A stretch of DNA of 64,000 bases, taken from NCBI GenBank assembly GCA_965199585.1, contig CBDASI010000002.1:124001-188000 (forward strand), in the 5' to 3' direction. The notes under the pieces were generated by a model. It was given only the letters and a program-made list of their open reading frames with translations. It ran no database searches and was not told the DNA's origin. The position numbers and the translations under genes are program-made. This stretch comes from JAVVHH01 sp965199585 (GTDB taxonomy: Bacteria; Pseudomonadota; Alphaproteobacteria; Acetobacterales; Acetobacteraceae). Of this stretch, positions 19,549 to 28,496 are shown piece after piece. How positions within the stretch are numbered: position 1 is the stretch's first letter; the number at the start of each line of letters is the position of its first letter.

Positions 19549-20976
19549 ATGATGAAGACGTTGTTCCTGCAGCCGCCCTCGTTTGGTGGCTTCGACGGCG
19601 GCGCCGGGTCGCGGTATCAGGCCAAGCGCGAAATCAAGTCGTTCTGGTATCCGACCTGGCTCGCCCAGCCCGCGGCGCTGGTGCCCGGCAGCCGGCTGAT
19701 CGACGCGCCGCCCGCCAACCTCGGCATGGCGCCGATTCTCGAGGACATCAAGAACCGCGATCTGGTGATCATGCACACCAGCACGCCCTCCTTCGCGTCC
19801 GACGCCAAGGTCGCCGCCGCGCTAAAAGAGGCCAAGCCGAGCCTGAAGATCGGCTTCGTCGGCGCCAAGGTTGCCGTGCAGCCGAACGAGAGCCTCGAAG
19901 GCGCCCCGGCCGTCGACTTCGTCGCCCGCAACGAGTTCGACTTCACTTGCCTGGAAGTCGCCGAAGGCCGCGACTTCTCGGCCATCGACGGCATCACCTA
20001 CCGCGACGCCAATGGCGGCCTGGTCACAAACAAGGATCGTACGATCCTCGAGGACATGGACCAGCTACCCTTCGTCACTGACGTCTACAAGCGCGACCTG
20101 AAGATCGAAGACTATTTCATCGGCTACCTGCAGCACCCCTACATCAGCATCTACACCGGCCGCGGCTGCAAGAGCCGCTGCACCTTCTGCCTCTGGCCGC
20201 AGACCGTCGGCGGCCACCGCTACCGTGTCCGCAGCCCGGAACACGTCGCCGCCGAGATCGCGCATGCGCAGAAGATGTTCCCGCAGGTGCGCGAGTTCTT
20301 CTTCGACGACGACACCTTCACCGACAACCTGCCGCGCGCCGAGTTGATCGCCAAGGAACTCGGCAAGCTGGGCGTGACCTGGTCCTGCAACGCCAAGGCG
20401 AACGTGCCGCGGTCGACGCTCAAGATCATGAAGGATAATGGGCTCCGCCTGCTCCTCGTCGGCTACGAGAGCGGCAACCAGCAGATCCTGCACAACATCA
20501 AGAAGGGCCTGCTGATCGACGTCGCGCGCAAGTTCACCAAGGACTGCCACGAGCTCGGCATCAAGATCCACGGCACCTTCATCCTGGGCCTGCCGGGCGA
20601 GGACCAGGCCACGATCGAGGAAACGATCAAGTTCGCCGTCGAGATGAACCCGCACACCATGCAGGTCTCGCTCGCCGCGCCCTACCCGGGCACCTTCCTA
20701 TACAAGCAGGCGGTCGAGAACGGCTGGCTCGACGCAGCCAACGCCGAGCTGATCGACGAGCGCGGCGTGCAGATCGCCCCCCTGCACTACCCGCACCTCT
20801 CGCACACCGAGATCTTCGACAGCGTCGAGGCGTTCTACCGCCGCTTCTACTTCCGGGCGCCGAAGATCGCCTCCATCGTCGGCGAGATGGTCACCAGCCC
20901 GCAGATGATGAAGCGGCGCCTGCGCGAGGGCGTGGAGTTCTTCCACTTCCTGCGTGAGCGCAAGAAGGCCGCCTAA
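19549..20976 (+). CDS. hpnJ: Hopanoid radical SAM protein HpnJ
   Basis: 475-residue radical SAM enzyme with an N-terminal B12-binding-like region (about 1-180). The cluster motif is C207-x3-C211-x2-C214 (GRGCKSRCTFCLWPQT). HpnJ is required in other bacteria to convert the sugar headgroup of bacteriohopanetetrol to the cyclitol ether. It starts 6 nt after hpnI and closes the operon, overlapping the convergent SMP-30 gene by 4 nt. The deacetylase HpnK, which normally acts between HpnI and HpnJ, is not in this window. Confidence 0.93.
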   Translation: MMKTLFLQPPSFGGFDGGAGSRYQAKREIKSFWYPTWLAQPAALVPGSRLIDAPPANLGMAPILEDIKNRDLVIMHTSTPSFASDAKVAAALKEAKPSLKIGFVGAKVAVQPNESLEGAPAVDFVARNEFDFTCLEVAEGRDFSAIDGITYRDANGGLVTNKDRTILEDMDQLPFVTDVYKRDLKIEDYFIGYLQHPYISIYTGRGCKSRCTFCLWPQTVGGHRYRVRSPEHVAAEIAHAQKMFPQVREFFFDDDTFTDNLPRAELIAKELGKLGVTWSCNAKANVPRSTLKIMKDNGLRLLLVGYESGNQQILHNIKKGLLIDVARKFTKDCHELGIKIHGTFILGLPGEDQATIEETIKFAVEMNPHTMQVSLAAPYPGTFLYKQAVENGWLDAANAELIDERGVQIAPLHYPHLSHTEIFDSVEAFYRRFYFRAPKIASIVGEMVTSPQMMKRRLREGVEFFHFLRERKKAA

Positions 20977-21950
20977 CCGGCCAGATCGATCGCCAACAGC
21001 TGTGAGGTCGCCGCGATAAACAAGCGGCGACCATCGGCACCGCCGAAGCAGCAGTTGGAGACGACGTTCTCGGTGCGAATGAAGCCGAGCTTGCGGCGAT
21101 CCGGCGCCCAGATGTGAACGCCGTCGGCCGCCGACACCCACACCCACCCCCGGCCGTCGATGGCAAACCCATCAGGAACGCCATGGTCGGCGTGGCAGAA
21201 GAAGCGTCGGTTCGACAGCGTCCCCCCTTCCCCGACGTCAAACGCGAGGATCTCATGGAGATCACCCTTCCCGGCATTCGGGATCTCGCGACGGGACAAT
21301 GACGTGTCCGAGACATAGAGGATCCTGCCGTCCGCGGTCAGACCGATCCCGTTCGGCTCTTCGAAATCCGCCATGCGGTCCAGTGCACCTGAGGCCGGGT
21401 CGACGCGGTAGATGCTCCGATGCTCAAGTTCGGGGTCTGCGATGCTGCCCTGGTTGGGCACGACCAACCCGAAGGTCGGGTCGGTGAACCAGATCGCTCC
21501 ATCTGGCCCGACCGTCACGTCGTTGGGCGAATTAAGCCGCTTGCCGCGGTAATGCGTCACGATGGGGGTCGGTTGCGTCGAGACGTCGCCACCCGACCGG
21601 CTGATGCAGCGCCGGCCATGCTCGCAGTGGATGAGCCGGCCGTCGGCGTCGACCGCGTTGCCGTTCAGGAAATACGTTGGGTCCAAAGCCGCCTCGACAT
21701 GCCCATCCGGATGCAGGCAGAGCAGCCGTCGGTTCGATACGTCGGACCAGTAGAGCAGGCCGGACGGATCGTGCCACACGGGCCCCTCGGCATGCAGCGT
21801 GCCCTCGTAGAGCACCATCAGCTTCGCGTCCCGCGGCAGCACGGCCGCCAGGCGCTCGTCGTCGATCTGCACGCCGCGAAAGCCCTCGGCAGGCTTGGGC
21901 GGTCCGGCCCGGCGCAGCAGGCGGCCGGGCGATAGCTCGTCGTCGGACAT
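20973..21950 (-). CDS. SMP-30/gluconolactonase/LRE family protein
   Basis: 325-residue six-bladed propeller enzyme. The metal-site residues typical of the family are visible: Glu in HAEGPVWHD, Asn and Asp in NSPNDVTVG, and Asp in PDGFAIDGRGWVW. Members hydrolyse sugar lactones such as gluconolactone. There is no signal peptide, so it is probably cytoplasmic. It is convergent with hpnJ and not obviously linked to hopanoids; the substrate is inferred only at family level. Confidence 0.85.
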   Translation of the reverse strand: MSDDELSPGRLLRRAGPPKPAEGFRGVQIDDERLAAVLPRDAKLMVLYEGTLHAEGPVWHDPSGLLYWSDVSNRRLLCLHPDGHVEAALDPTYFLNGNAVDADGRLIHCEHGRRCISRSGGDVSTQPTPIVTHYRGKRLNSPNDVTVGPDGAIWFTDPTFGLVVPNQGSIADPELEHRSIYRVDPASGALDRMADFEEPNGIGLTADGRILYVSDTSLSRREIPNAGKGDLHEILAFDVGEGGTLSNRRFFCHADHGVPDGFAIDGRGWVWVSAADGVHIWAPDRRKLGFIRTENVVSNCCFGGADGRRLFIAATSQLLAIDLAG

Positions 21951-22036
21951 AACAGGCGTCTCACAATTGGGGCCGCAGCGCGCTGCCGTCAGTGACTGCG
22001 CTGTGCTAGGACAACGTCGTAAATGCCTATGAGATC

Positions 22037-23350
22037 ATGAGAATGCTAAGCGGAAGCGACATCGCGGTGGTTCGCCTCGCGCAGGATGCCTACCTGAATG
22101 CCGCCGCCGGTCTGCCGGCTGGCTTCACTCCGATGACCCAATCGGCGCTCGGGCTCACGCTCGGTGCGACGGAGACCTTCTCCAATGGCGTCTACACCAA
22201 CCAGAACGCCGCCGCCCTTGTCACCGTGGGCACCTTGAACGGCGTCACCACCCTGGTGCTGGCGTTCCGCGGCAGCGACGACCGGCAGGATTCGATCGCC
22301 GATCTCCGGAACATCAACTCGGCCTACCCGAATTTCTCCAATCTGATCGCCGCCGTCGACGGCGTCGCCTCCCGCCAAGCGATCTCGCAGGTGCTGGTCA
22401 CCGGGCACAGCCTGGGCGGGGCGATGGCGCAACTCTACATGGCCAGCCACGCCGACAACAACACGACGCGCTACATCGCCGAGACCGTGGGCTCCCCCGG
22501 CGTGCTGCAGGCGCAGTCGGCCGATGCGCGCATCACCAACCTCCAGGTCGCCGACGACCCGGCCGTCTATCTCGGCGAACACCGTGCCCTGGTCGGCATC
22601 CTGTTGCTGACCAACCCGCTGCTCGCCGCCGGTGCGATCTTCGCCGGGCCGGAGGTGTTCCCCGGGCTGACCTCGCTCGACGTGCTGAACTCGATCGGCT
22701 CGCTGAACACCGACTACGTCAACCGCGGCCCGGTCACCTTCCTGCCCGGTTCGGACGGTAGCTACACCGTCACCGACAACCTGCTCGACGCGATCTCGGC
22801 GGGTAAGTCTGAGCACGTCGTCTCGACCTACCTCTCCCGCGCCGAAGCGCTCGCCAACAGCACCGGCGACGACCAGGCCGGCATCGGCATCACGCCTACG
22901 ACGACGGGCGTGCAGGTGTTCCGCTTCTTCGACTCACACACTGGCACGCATTTTTACACGGCCAACGCGTCCGAGCGCGACCAGACCATCGCTGGGCGCG
23001 CCGACCTGACCTACGAGGGCGTCGGTCTCAACGCCCAGACCCAAGCCAGCGACCCGTCCGCCGCGCCGGTGTTCCGCTTCTTCGACACCCACTCCGGCTC
23101 GCATTTCTACACGACCAGCACCACCGAGCGGGACGGCTTACAGAGCGGCGCCGCCGGGCTGACCTATGAGGGCGTCGCCTTCTACGAGAATACGGCCGCA
23201 ACATCCGCGGACACGGCGGTGTATCGCTTTTTCGACAAGGTGGACGGAACGCACTTCTACACGCCGAACCAGAACGAATACGCCAGCGTGCTGGCGACGC
23301 GCGGCGACCTGGTGAACGAGGGGATCGCCTTCTACACGCAAAAGGCGTGA
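22037..23350 (+). CDS. Class-3-type lipase with three C-terminal DUF5648-like repeats
   Basis: 437 residues. The N-terminal half is a lipase (class 3) alpha/beta hydrolase: TLVLAFRGSDD (oxyanion region), nucleophile elbow GHSLGG with Ser125, GSPGV, and Asp173/174 plus a downstream His as probable triad members. Residues 295-433 hold three tandem repeats of the type FRFFDxHxGxHFYT...ERD...L.YEG.. (starts near 295, 346 and 396), a module seen in secreted bacterial proteins. There is no clear N-terminal signal, so export, if any, would be by a non-Sec route. Confidence 0.82.
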   Translation: MRMLSGSDIAVVRLAQDAYLNAAAGLPAGFTPMTQSALGLTLGATETFSNGVYTNQNAAALVTVGTLNGVTTLVLAFRGSDDRQDSIADLRNINSAYPNFSNLIAAVDGVASRQAISQVLVTGHSLGGAMAQLYMASHADNNTTRYIAETVGSPGVLQAQSADARITNLQVADDPAVYLGEHRALVGILLLTNPLLAAGAIFAGPEVFPGLTSLDVLNSIGSLNTDYVNRGPVTFLPGSDGSYTVTDNLLDAISAGKSEHVVSTYLSRAEALANSTGDDQAGIGITPTTTGVQVFRFFDSHTGTHFYTANASERDQTIAGRADLTYEGVGLNAQTQASDPSAAPVFRFFDTHSGSHFYTTSTTERDGLQSGAAGLTYEGVAFYENTAATSADTAVYRFFDKVDGTHFYTPNQNEYASVLATRGDLVNEGIAFYTQKA

Positions 23351-23363
23351 GCCCGGCCGGGCG

Positions 23364-23714
23364 TCACTCCGTTTCCGAGGCGACGATCCGAAACAGGTAG
23401 TCGTCGCCGTTTGGCCGGCGCAGCCGCACCAACTCGCCCGGCCGGAACAGGGATCCGTCAAAGGTCCAGATCGGATCGTCCTCGCTGCTCGTGCTCTGCA
23501 ACGCCCAGCCTTCGTCGATGCGGATGATCTCGAGCGCGCGCGGCTCGGTGCCGGGCCGCAGCCGCCAGGCCAGCCATGGGCTCGACGCGCCGTGATAGGC
23601 GTCGACATCCATGTGGCCCTGGGCGGTCAGCTCCGGTGACATGATCAGGCGGTCGTCGAGATCGCCCTCGAGCTTGCCGGGGCCCTGGACCAGCACGAGG
23701 GTAAGCTTGGTCAT
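23364..23714 (-). CDS. Hypothetical protein
   Basis: 116 residues, acidic, starting MTKLTLVLVQGPGKLEGD. The pattern suggests a small beta-rich protein (WLAWRLRPGTEPRALEIIRI, LVRLRRPNGDDYLFRIVAS). No signal or membrane segment. I do not recognise the family. It lies 13 nt from the convergent lipase gene and 60 nt downstream of kup on the same strand, so it may be read through from kup. Confidence 0.6.
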   Translation of the reverse strand: MTKLTLVLVQGPGKLEGDLDDRLIMSPELTAQGHMDVDAYHGASSPWLAWRLRPGTEPRALEIIRIDEGWALQSTSSEDDPIWTFDGSLFRPGELVRLRRPNGDDYLFRIVASETE

Positions 23715-23774
23715 CGAACGAACTGCACCATCTGAATTGCACGTTACAACGCAGAGAGGTCCGCGAAGTTGAGG

Positions 23775-25664
23775 CTAGATCGCGACGCGGACCCCAAGCT
23801 CGACAACTCGGTCGCTCGGGATGCGGAAGAACTCCGTCGCCGGGACCGAATTGCGGGCCAGGATGAGGAACAGGAACAGCCGCCACTTGGGTAGCTTCGG
23901 CACCATCGCCCTTACGAGCACCTCGCGGCCGAGGAAAAAGCTCGCCTGCATCGCGTCGTAATCCAGCCCTTGGGTGCTGGCCTCCTCAAGCGCACGCGGA
24001 ATGTTGGGACTTTCCATGAAGCCATATCGCAGCGTGACCCGATGCACGCCAGGCGATAGCTCCTCGATCGCCATGTGCTCCGCATCGTTCGCTTCCGGCA
24101 CGTCGAGCGTCTGCACGGTCACGAAAATGACCCGCTCATGCAACACCTTATTGTGCTTGAGATTATGCAGGAGTGAGGTCGGCACGTAATCCGGCGTTCC
24201 CGTCAGGAACACGGCGATCCCGGGCACCCGGATGGTGCGGGAGTGCGGCAGGCGCTTCAGGAACGATGCCAGCGGCAGGCTCTCCTGCTTCCAGCGCGCC
24301 AGCATCAACTCGCGGCCGCTATTCCACGACGTCATCATGGCCAGCAACCCAAGGCCCAGCACCAGCGGGACCCAGCCTCCCTCCGGCACCTTGAGCAGGT
24401 TGGAGGCGAAGAAAACCGTGTCGACGATCATGAAGGCGCCGAATACCGTGATCGACAGGGTGCGGGACCAGCCGAACCGGCGACGGAACACCACCATGGC
24501 CAGTAGGCTGGTGCAGATGAAGGTGCTGGTCACCGCAATGCCATAAGCCGCGGCCAGCGCATCGCTGCTGCGGAAGGCGAATACAAGCAGCAACACGCCG
24601 ATGAACAGCGCCGCGTTTACCTGCGGCAGGAAGATCTGGCCTTCCTCGGTCAGGCTCGTGTGCCGCACGGTCAAACGGGGCATGAACGACATCTGCATGC
24701 ACTGCCGCGCCAGCGAGAACGCGCCCGACAACACGGCCTGGCTAGCGATTACGGTCGCAACCGTGGCGAGCAGCACCAGCGGCAGCCGGATCACCGACGG
24801 CGCCATCAGGTAAAACGGGTTTTCCAGCGCCGACGGATCGCGCAGCACGAGGGCGCCCTGGCCGAAATAGTTCAGCAGCAGCGCCGGCAACACGAAGTAA
24901 AGCCAGGCCAGCTTGATGGGCTCGCGGCCGAAATGGCCCATGTCGGCATACAGCGCCTCGGCCCCGGTCACCGTCAGCACGATCGCGCCGAGATCGACGA
25001 ACGCCATCCATTTGTGCGCCGTGATGAAGCGTAGGGCGTATTGCGGCGAAAGCGCGCGCAACACTTCTGGATACTGCGCAATCTGGTAGAGCCCGAACGC
25101 CGCCAGCATCACGAACCAAACGCACATTACCGGGCCGAACACCCGCCCAATCTGCCCGGTCCCGCGCGTCTGCACCGCAAACAGGATGCAGATCACGACC
25201 ACGGAGATCGGCACCACCACGGCGTGGAACTGCGGATAGACGACCTGTAAGCCCTCGACCGCCGACAGCACCGAGATCGCGGGTGTGATGATCCCGTCGC
25301 CGAAGAACAGGCAGGCGCCGGCGATCCCGACGAGCCCGAGCCAGTGCCGCGTCCGCGCGCCCTTGGTGCCGCGCTGGGCCAACGCCATCAGCGCGAGAAT
25401 ACCGCCCTCGCCATTATTGTCCGCGCGAAGGATCAGCAGGACGTATTTGACCGTCACGGTCAGGACCAGCGCGTAGAACATGAGCGACAGCACGCCCATG
25501 ATCTCCAACGCGTGGGTGCCGGTCGAGGTAAACTCGGCCAGGCTCGCCTTCAACGCATAGAGTGGGCTAGTGCCGATATCGCCGTAGACTACGCCGAGGA
25601 CGCCGAGCAACGAGGCCCATCGGACCGGCTTTGCCACATGAGGAGATGTAACGGCCGTACTCAC
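23775..25664 (-). CDS. kup: Low-affinity potassium uptake protein Kup
   Basis: 629-residue K+/H+ symporter. The N-terminal LGVVYGDIGTSPLYALKA is the Kup signature; FGDGIITPAISVLSAVEGL and about 12 spans follow, then a cytoplasmic tail from about residue 450. The start is GTG at 25664 with GAGGA 7 nt before it. It lies 110 nt downstream of the molybdopterin oxidoreductase on the same strand, with a hairpin in the gap, so it is probably transcribed separately. Confidence 0.95.
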   Translation of the reverse strand: MSTAVTSPHVAKPVRWASLLGVLGVVYGDIGTSPLYALKASLAEFTSTGTHALEIMGVLSLMFYALVLTVTVKYVLLILRADNNGEGGILALMALAQRGTKGARTRHWLGLVGIAGACLFFGDGIITPAISVLSAVEGLQVVYPQFHAVVVPISVVVICILFAVQTRGTGQIGRVFGPVMCVWFVMLAAFGLYQIAQYPEVLRALSPQYALRFITAHKWMAFVDLGAIVLTVTGAEALYADMGHFGREPIKLAWLYFVLPALLLNYFGQGALVLRDPSALENPFYLMAPSVIRLPLVLLATVATVIASQAVLSGAFSLARQCMQMSFMPRLTVRHTSLTEEGQIFLPQVNAALFIGVLLLVFAFRSSDALAAAYGIAVTSTFICTSLLAMVVFRRRFGWSRTLSITVFGAFMIVDTVFFASNLLKVPEGGWVPLVLGLGLLAMMTSWNSGRELMLARWKQESLPLASFLKRLPHSRTIRVPGIAVFLTGTPDYVPTSLLHNLKHNKVLHERVIFVTVQTLDVPEANDAEHMAIEELSPGVHRVTLRYGFMESPNIPRALEEASTQGLDYDAMQASFFLGREVLVRAMVPKLPKWRLFLFLILARNSVPATEFFRIPSDRVVELGVRVAI

Positions 25665-25691
25665 GACACAATCCTCGGGGCGATACGGTTA

Positions 25692-25711
25692 CCGGCGGTC
25701 TGCACCGCCGG
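25692..25711 (-). terminator. Hairpin between the molybdoprotein gene and kup
   Basis: Perfect 8-bp stem CCGGCGGT/ACCGCCGG with a 4-nt loop, 63 nt after the oxidoreductase stop and 28 nt before the kup GTG. No U-run follows. It may terminate the upstream gene or structure the kup leader. Confidence 0.4.
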
Positions 25712-25774
25712 AGCCTTAAGCTGGTTCACGCGCCGTATGCAAGCTGGATGCTCAGCCGCGAGCGGCGAACCGGC

Positions 25775-27871
25775 TCACTCGGCCGCCAGCAGCGTCGGTT
25801 CCGCTACCACCGTGGCCGCCACGGCATACATATAGACGGCGGTGTCATGAAACACCGCCCCTCCGTTCGGGGCCGCGGGCGCATCGCTGGTAAGCACGTT
25901 GACGCCGAGTTGCCCCGGATAGTCCTCGTTCGGCCAGATGCTTTCCACGATCACCGTGCCGGGCTGCATACCGTCGACGATCCGCGCATGCAGCACGATC
26001 TCGCCCTGCGCGTTGCCGAGCCGAAGCTGGCCACCCTCAACGATCTCCAGGCGGGCGGCATCGTCCGCATGCAGCAGCGCGGTCGGGCGCCCCTCCCGCT
26101 TGCGGCTGGTGGGTGTCTCGGTGAAGGTCGAGTTGAGGAAGTTCCGTGCCGGCGCGGCGATGAGGCGGAACGGGCGCTCGGCGGTCGGTTGGTCGATCGT
26201 GTCCCACTGGTCTGGCAGGCTAGGCATCCCGGCACTATGCGGGCCGAGCGCTGCCCAATCGGGGCTGAAGCGGAAGCGCCGATCCGGGAAGCCGAACCCG
26301 TCGAGGAAGTGGCTCCGCTCGAAGCTGTCCGTCGCGTCGATCCAGTGGCGCTCGACCAGCTCGGCCGCGCCCGGCCAGCCCGAGGCCTGCAACGTCGCGT
26401 CGATCAGCTCCATCGCGCTCTTGCCGAAGCCGTCATGCACGGCGCCGAGCCGGGCCGCGAGCGCCTGGATCACGTCGTGATTGGACCGGCACTCACCCGG
26501 CGGCTCGATGAGCTTGGGGCCGACGCTGAGGAAGGTGTGGCCGCCACCGGCATAGAGATCGTCATGCTCGAGGAACATCGTCGCCGGCAGCACGACGTCG
26601 GCCAGGCGCGCCGTCTCCGTCATGAACTGCTCGTGGACGCACAGGAACAGGTCGTCGCGCATCAAACCCTGGCGGACCCGGCGCGTATCCGGTGCGACGA
26701 CCGCCGGGTTGGTGTTCTGCACGATCATGGCATGCACCGGCGGGCCATCGCCCAACTCGCTGCGGTCGCCGGTCAGCGCGGCGCCGATGCGGCTCATGTC
26801 CATCTTGCGGGTCGCCGGATCGATGCGGTCGAGGCCTTCGATGAGCGTCTTGTCCCAGTGATAGATACCGTTGCCGCGATTGGTCCAGAACGCGCCGGCG
26901 CCCTCGTGCCGCCACTTGCCGGTGATCGACGGGAGGCAGGTGACGGCGTGCATCGCGACGGCGCCGTTGCGGCTGCGGGTGAAGCCGTAGCCGATGCGGA
27001 TGTAGGCACGCTCGGTCTCGCAGTAACGGCGGGCGAAGGCCTCGATCTCGGCCTCCGGCACGCCGGTGATGGCCGACGCCCAGGCCGGGCTGCGTTCGCG
27101 CAGATGGGCCTCCAGTTTCGGGGAGGCGTCGGTATAGCGATCCATGTAGTCGCGGTCGGCGAACCCGTCGCGCAACGCGACATGCATCATGGCGCAGGCC
27201 AGTGCGGCGTCCGTGCCCGGCCGGGGCGCGATGTGGATGTCGGCCGCCACCGCCGTCGGCGTGCGGTAAGGGTCGACCACGGCGAGCAGGGCGCCGCGTT
27301 CCTTGCGGGCCCGGGTGACGTGACTCATCACGTTGACCTGGGTGGAGACCGGGTTGCCGCCCCACATCACGATCAGATCCGACGCCGCCATCTCGCGCGG
27401 GTCGGGGCCGCCGAAGCGGCCCACCCCGGCCGCCCAACCGGACTCGGTGATGCTCGAGCAGATGGTGTTGTGCTGGCGCGAGTAGCCCATGACGTGCCGC
27501 AGCCGGTTGATCCCGTCGCGCTGCACCAGGCCCATCGTGCCCGCATAGTAATAAGGCCAGACGCTCTCTGCTCCGTGCCGCTCGGTCGCCTCGGTGAAGC
27601 GGGCGGCGACCAGATCCAGCGCCTCGTCCCAGCTCGCACGGCGGAACGCGCCCTCGCCCTTCGCCCCGGTGCGGATCAGCGGATGCGTAACCCGGTCCGG
27701 ATGATGCACCCGCTCGGCATAGCGCGCGACCTTGGCGCAGATCACGCCCGCCGTGTACGACTGCTCCCTTGCGCCGCGGACGGTGCCGATCCGCGTGCCG
27801 TCATGCACGTCGACTTCCAATGCACAGCAGCTCGGGCAATCGTGCGGGCAGGTCGTATGTCGAACTTGCAT
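25775..27871 (-). CDS. Molybdopterin-dependent oxidoreductase (DMSO-reductase family)
   Basis: 698 residues. An N-terminal [4Fe-4S] domain (CPHDCPSCC near residues 8-16 and GVICAKVARYAERVHHPDR) precedes the molybdopterin domain (IVMWGGNPVSTQVN; ASDLIV; VVLPATMFLEHDDLYAGGG). A C-terminal dinucleotide-binding barrel (NFLNSTFTETPT) follows. There is no Tat or Sec signal, so it is cytoplasmic. It resembles the stand-alone formate-dehydrogenase-like/BisC group; the electron donor and substrate are unknown and no FdhD or Moa genes are adjacent. Divergent from an OhrR-like regulator gene with a 137-nt gap. Confidence 0.85.
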   Translation of the reverse strand: MQVRHTTCPHDCPSCCALEVDVHDGTRIGTVRGAREQSYTAGVICAKVARYAERVHHPDRVTHPLIRTGAKGEGAFRRASWDEALDLVAARFTEATERHGAESVWPYYYAGTMGLVQRDGINRLRHVMGYSRQHNTICSSITESGWAAGVGRFGGPDPREMAASDLIVMWGGNPVSTQVNVMSHVTRARKERGALLAVVDPYRTPTAVAADIHIAPRPGTDAALACAMMHVALRDGFADRDYMDRYTDASPKLEAHLRERSPAWASAITGVPEAEIEAFARRYCETERAYIRIGYGFTRSRNGAVAMHAVTCLPSITGKWRHEGAGAFWTNRGNGIYHWDKTLIEGLDRIDPATRKMDMSRIGAALTGDRSELGDGPPVHAMIVQNTNPAVVAPDTRRVRQGLMRDDLFLCVHEQFMTETARLADVVLPATMFLEHDDLYAGGGHTFLSVGPKLIEPPGECRSNHDVIQALAARLGAVHDGFGKSAMELIDATLQASGWPGAAELVERHWIDATDSFERSHFLDGFGFPDRRFRFSPDWAALGPHSAGMPSLPDQWDTIDQPTAERPFRLIAAPARNFLNSTFTETPTSRKREGRPTALLHADDAARLEIVEGGQLRLGNAQGEIVLHARIVDGMQPGTVIVESIWPNEDYPGQLGVNVLTSDAPAAPNGGAVFHDTAVYMYAVAATVVAEPTLLAAE

Positions 27872-28008
27872 GGCGCATTTTAGCCGGACGCCGTAACGTC
27901 ATACAACCGAGAGCCTGTGCATTCGGAGCCGATACAGGGCTTGCGGGCTGGATATAGCCAGCCGATATCAAATCGTATATTTTTGTATGAACAAATGAGA
28001 GCCGGCTC

Positions 28009-28491
28009 ATGATCCTCGAAGAGCAGCTTTGCTTCGCACTCTACTCCGCCACCAATGCGGTCATCCGAACGTACCGACCGTGGTTGCGCGACATCGGGCT
28101 TACCTATCCGCAATATCTGGTCCTGCTGGTCCTGTGGCAAGACGGCGAGCGTACGATGGGCGAGATCGCCAATCGCCTGGCGCTACCGCCTGGCGGCGTA
28201 ACGCCGATCGTCGAGCGGCTCGAAGCGGCTGAGTTGGTGGTGCGCCGGCGTGACGAGGATGACCGCCGGGTCGTTCACGTCGCGCTCACAAAAGCGGGTG
28301 CCGACTTGGAGCAGGCCGGGATCGAGGCGCAGCAGAAAGTGACCTGCGCCACGACGATGGAGGAGGACGAGGTCTCCAAATTGCGCGTGATGCTGAACCT
28401 GCTCACGACTAATCTGTGCGCGTCGGTCGTGTCCGAGACCGAATTCGTCGATGGGCCGCCTGAGCGTGAGAAGGTTCCTGCGCTTCCCTGA
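28009..28491 (+). CDS. MarR-family regulator, OhrR-like
   Basis: 160-residue winged-helix repressor. The N-terminal EEQLCFALYSAT contains the redox cysteine (Cys8) at the position used by OhrR to sense organic peroxides. YPQYLVLLVLWQDGERTMGEIANRL and the DDRRVVHVALT wing follow. The usual partner gene ohr (peroxide reductase) is absent nearby. The AT-rich 27960-28000 region (TATATTTTTGTATG) is a candidate promoter or operator. It could control the divergent molybdoprotein gene. Confidence 0.85.
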   Translation: MILEEQLCFALYSATNAVIRTYRPWLRDIGLTYPQYLVLLVLWQDGERTMGEIANRLALPPGGVTPIVERLEAAELVVRRRDEDDRRVVHVALTKAGADLEQAGIEAQQKVTCATTMEEDEVSKLRVMLNLLTTNLCASVVSETEFVDGPPEREKVPALP

Positions 28492-28496
28492 CGGTC

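Noticed and set aside
25665..25774. Possible ligand-binding riboswitch ahead of kup
   Set aside because: Only a simple 8-bp hairpin is seen; no conserved aptamer core such as that of the c-di-AMP class could be recognised.
25748..27883. 711-codon open frame opposite the molybdopterin oxidoreductase
   Set aside because: Arg/Asp-rich antisense shadow; the minus strand carries all cofactor motifs.
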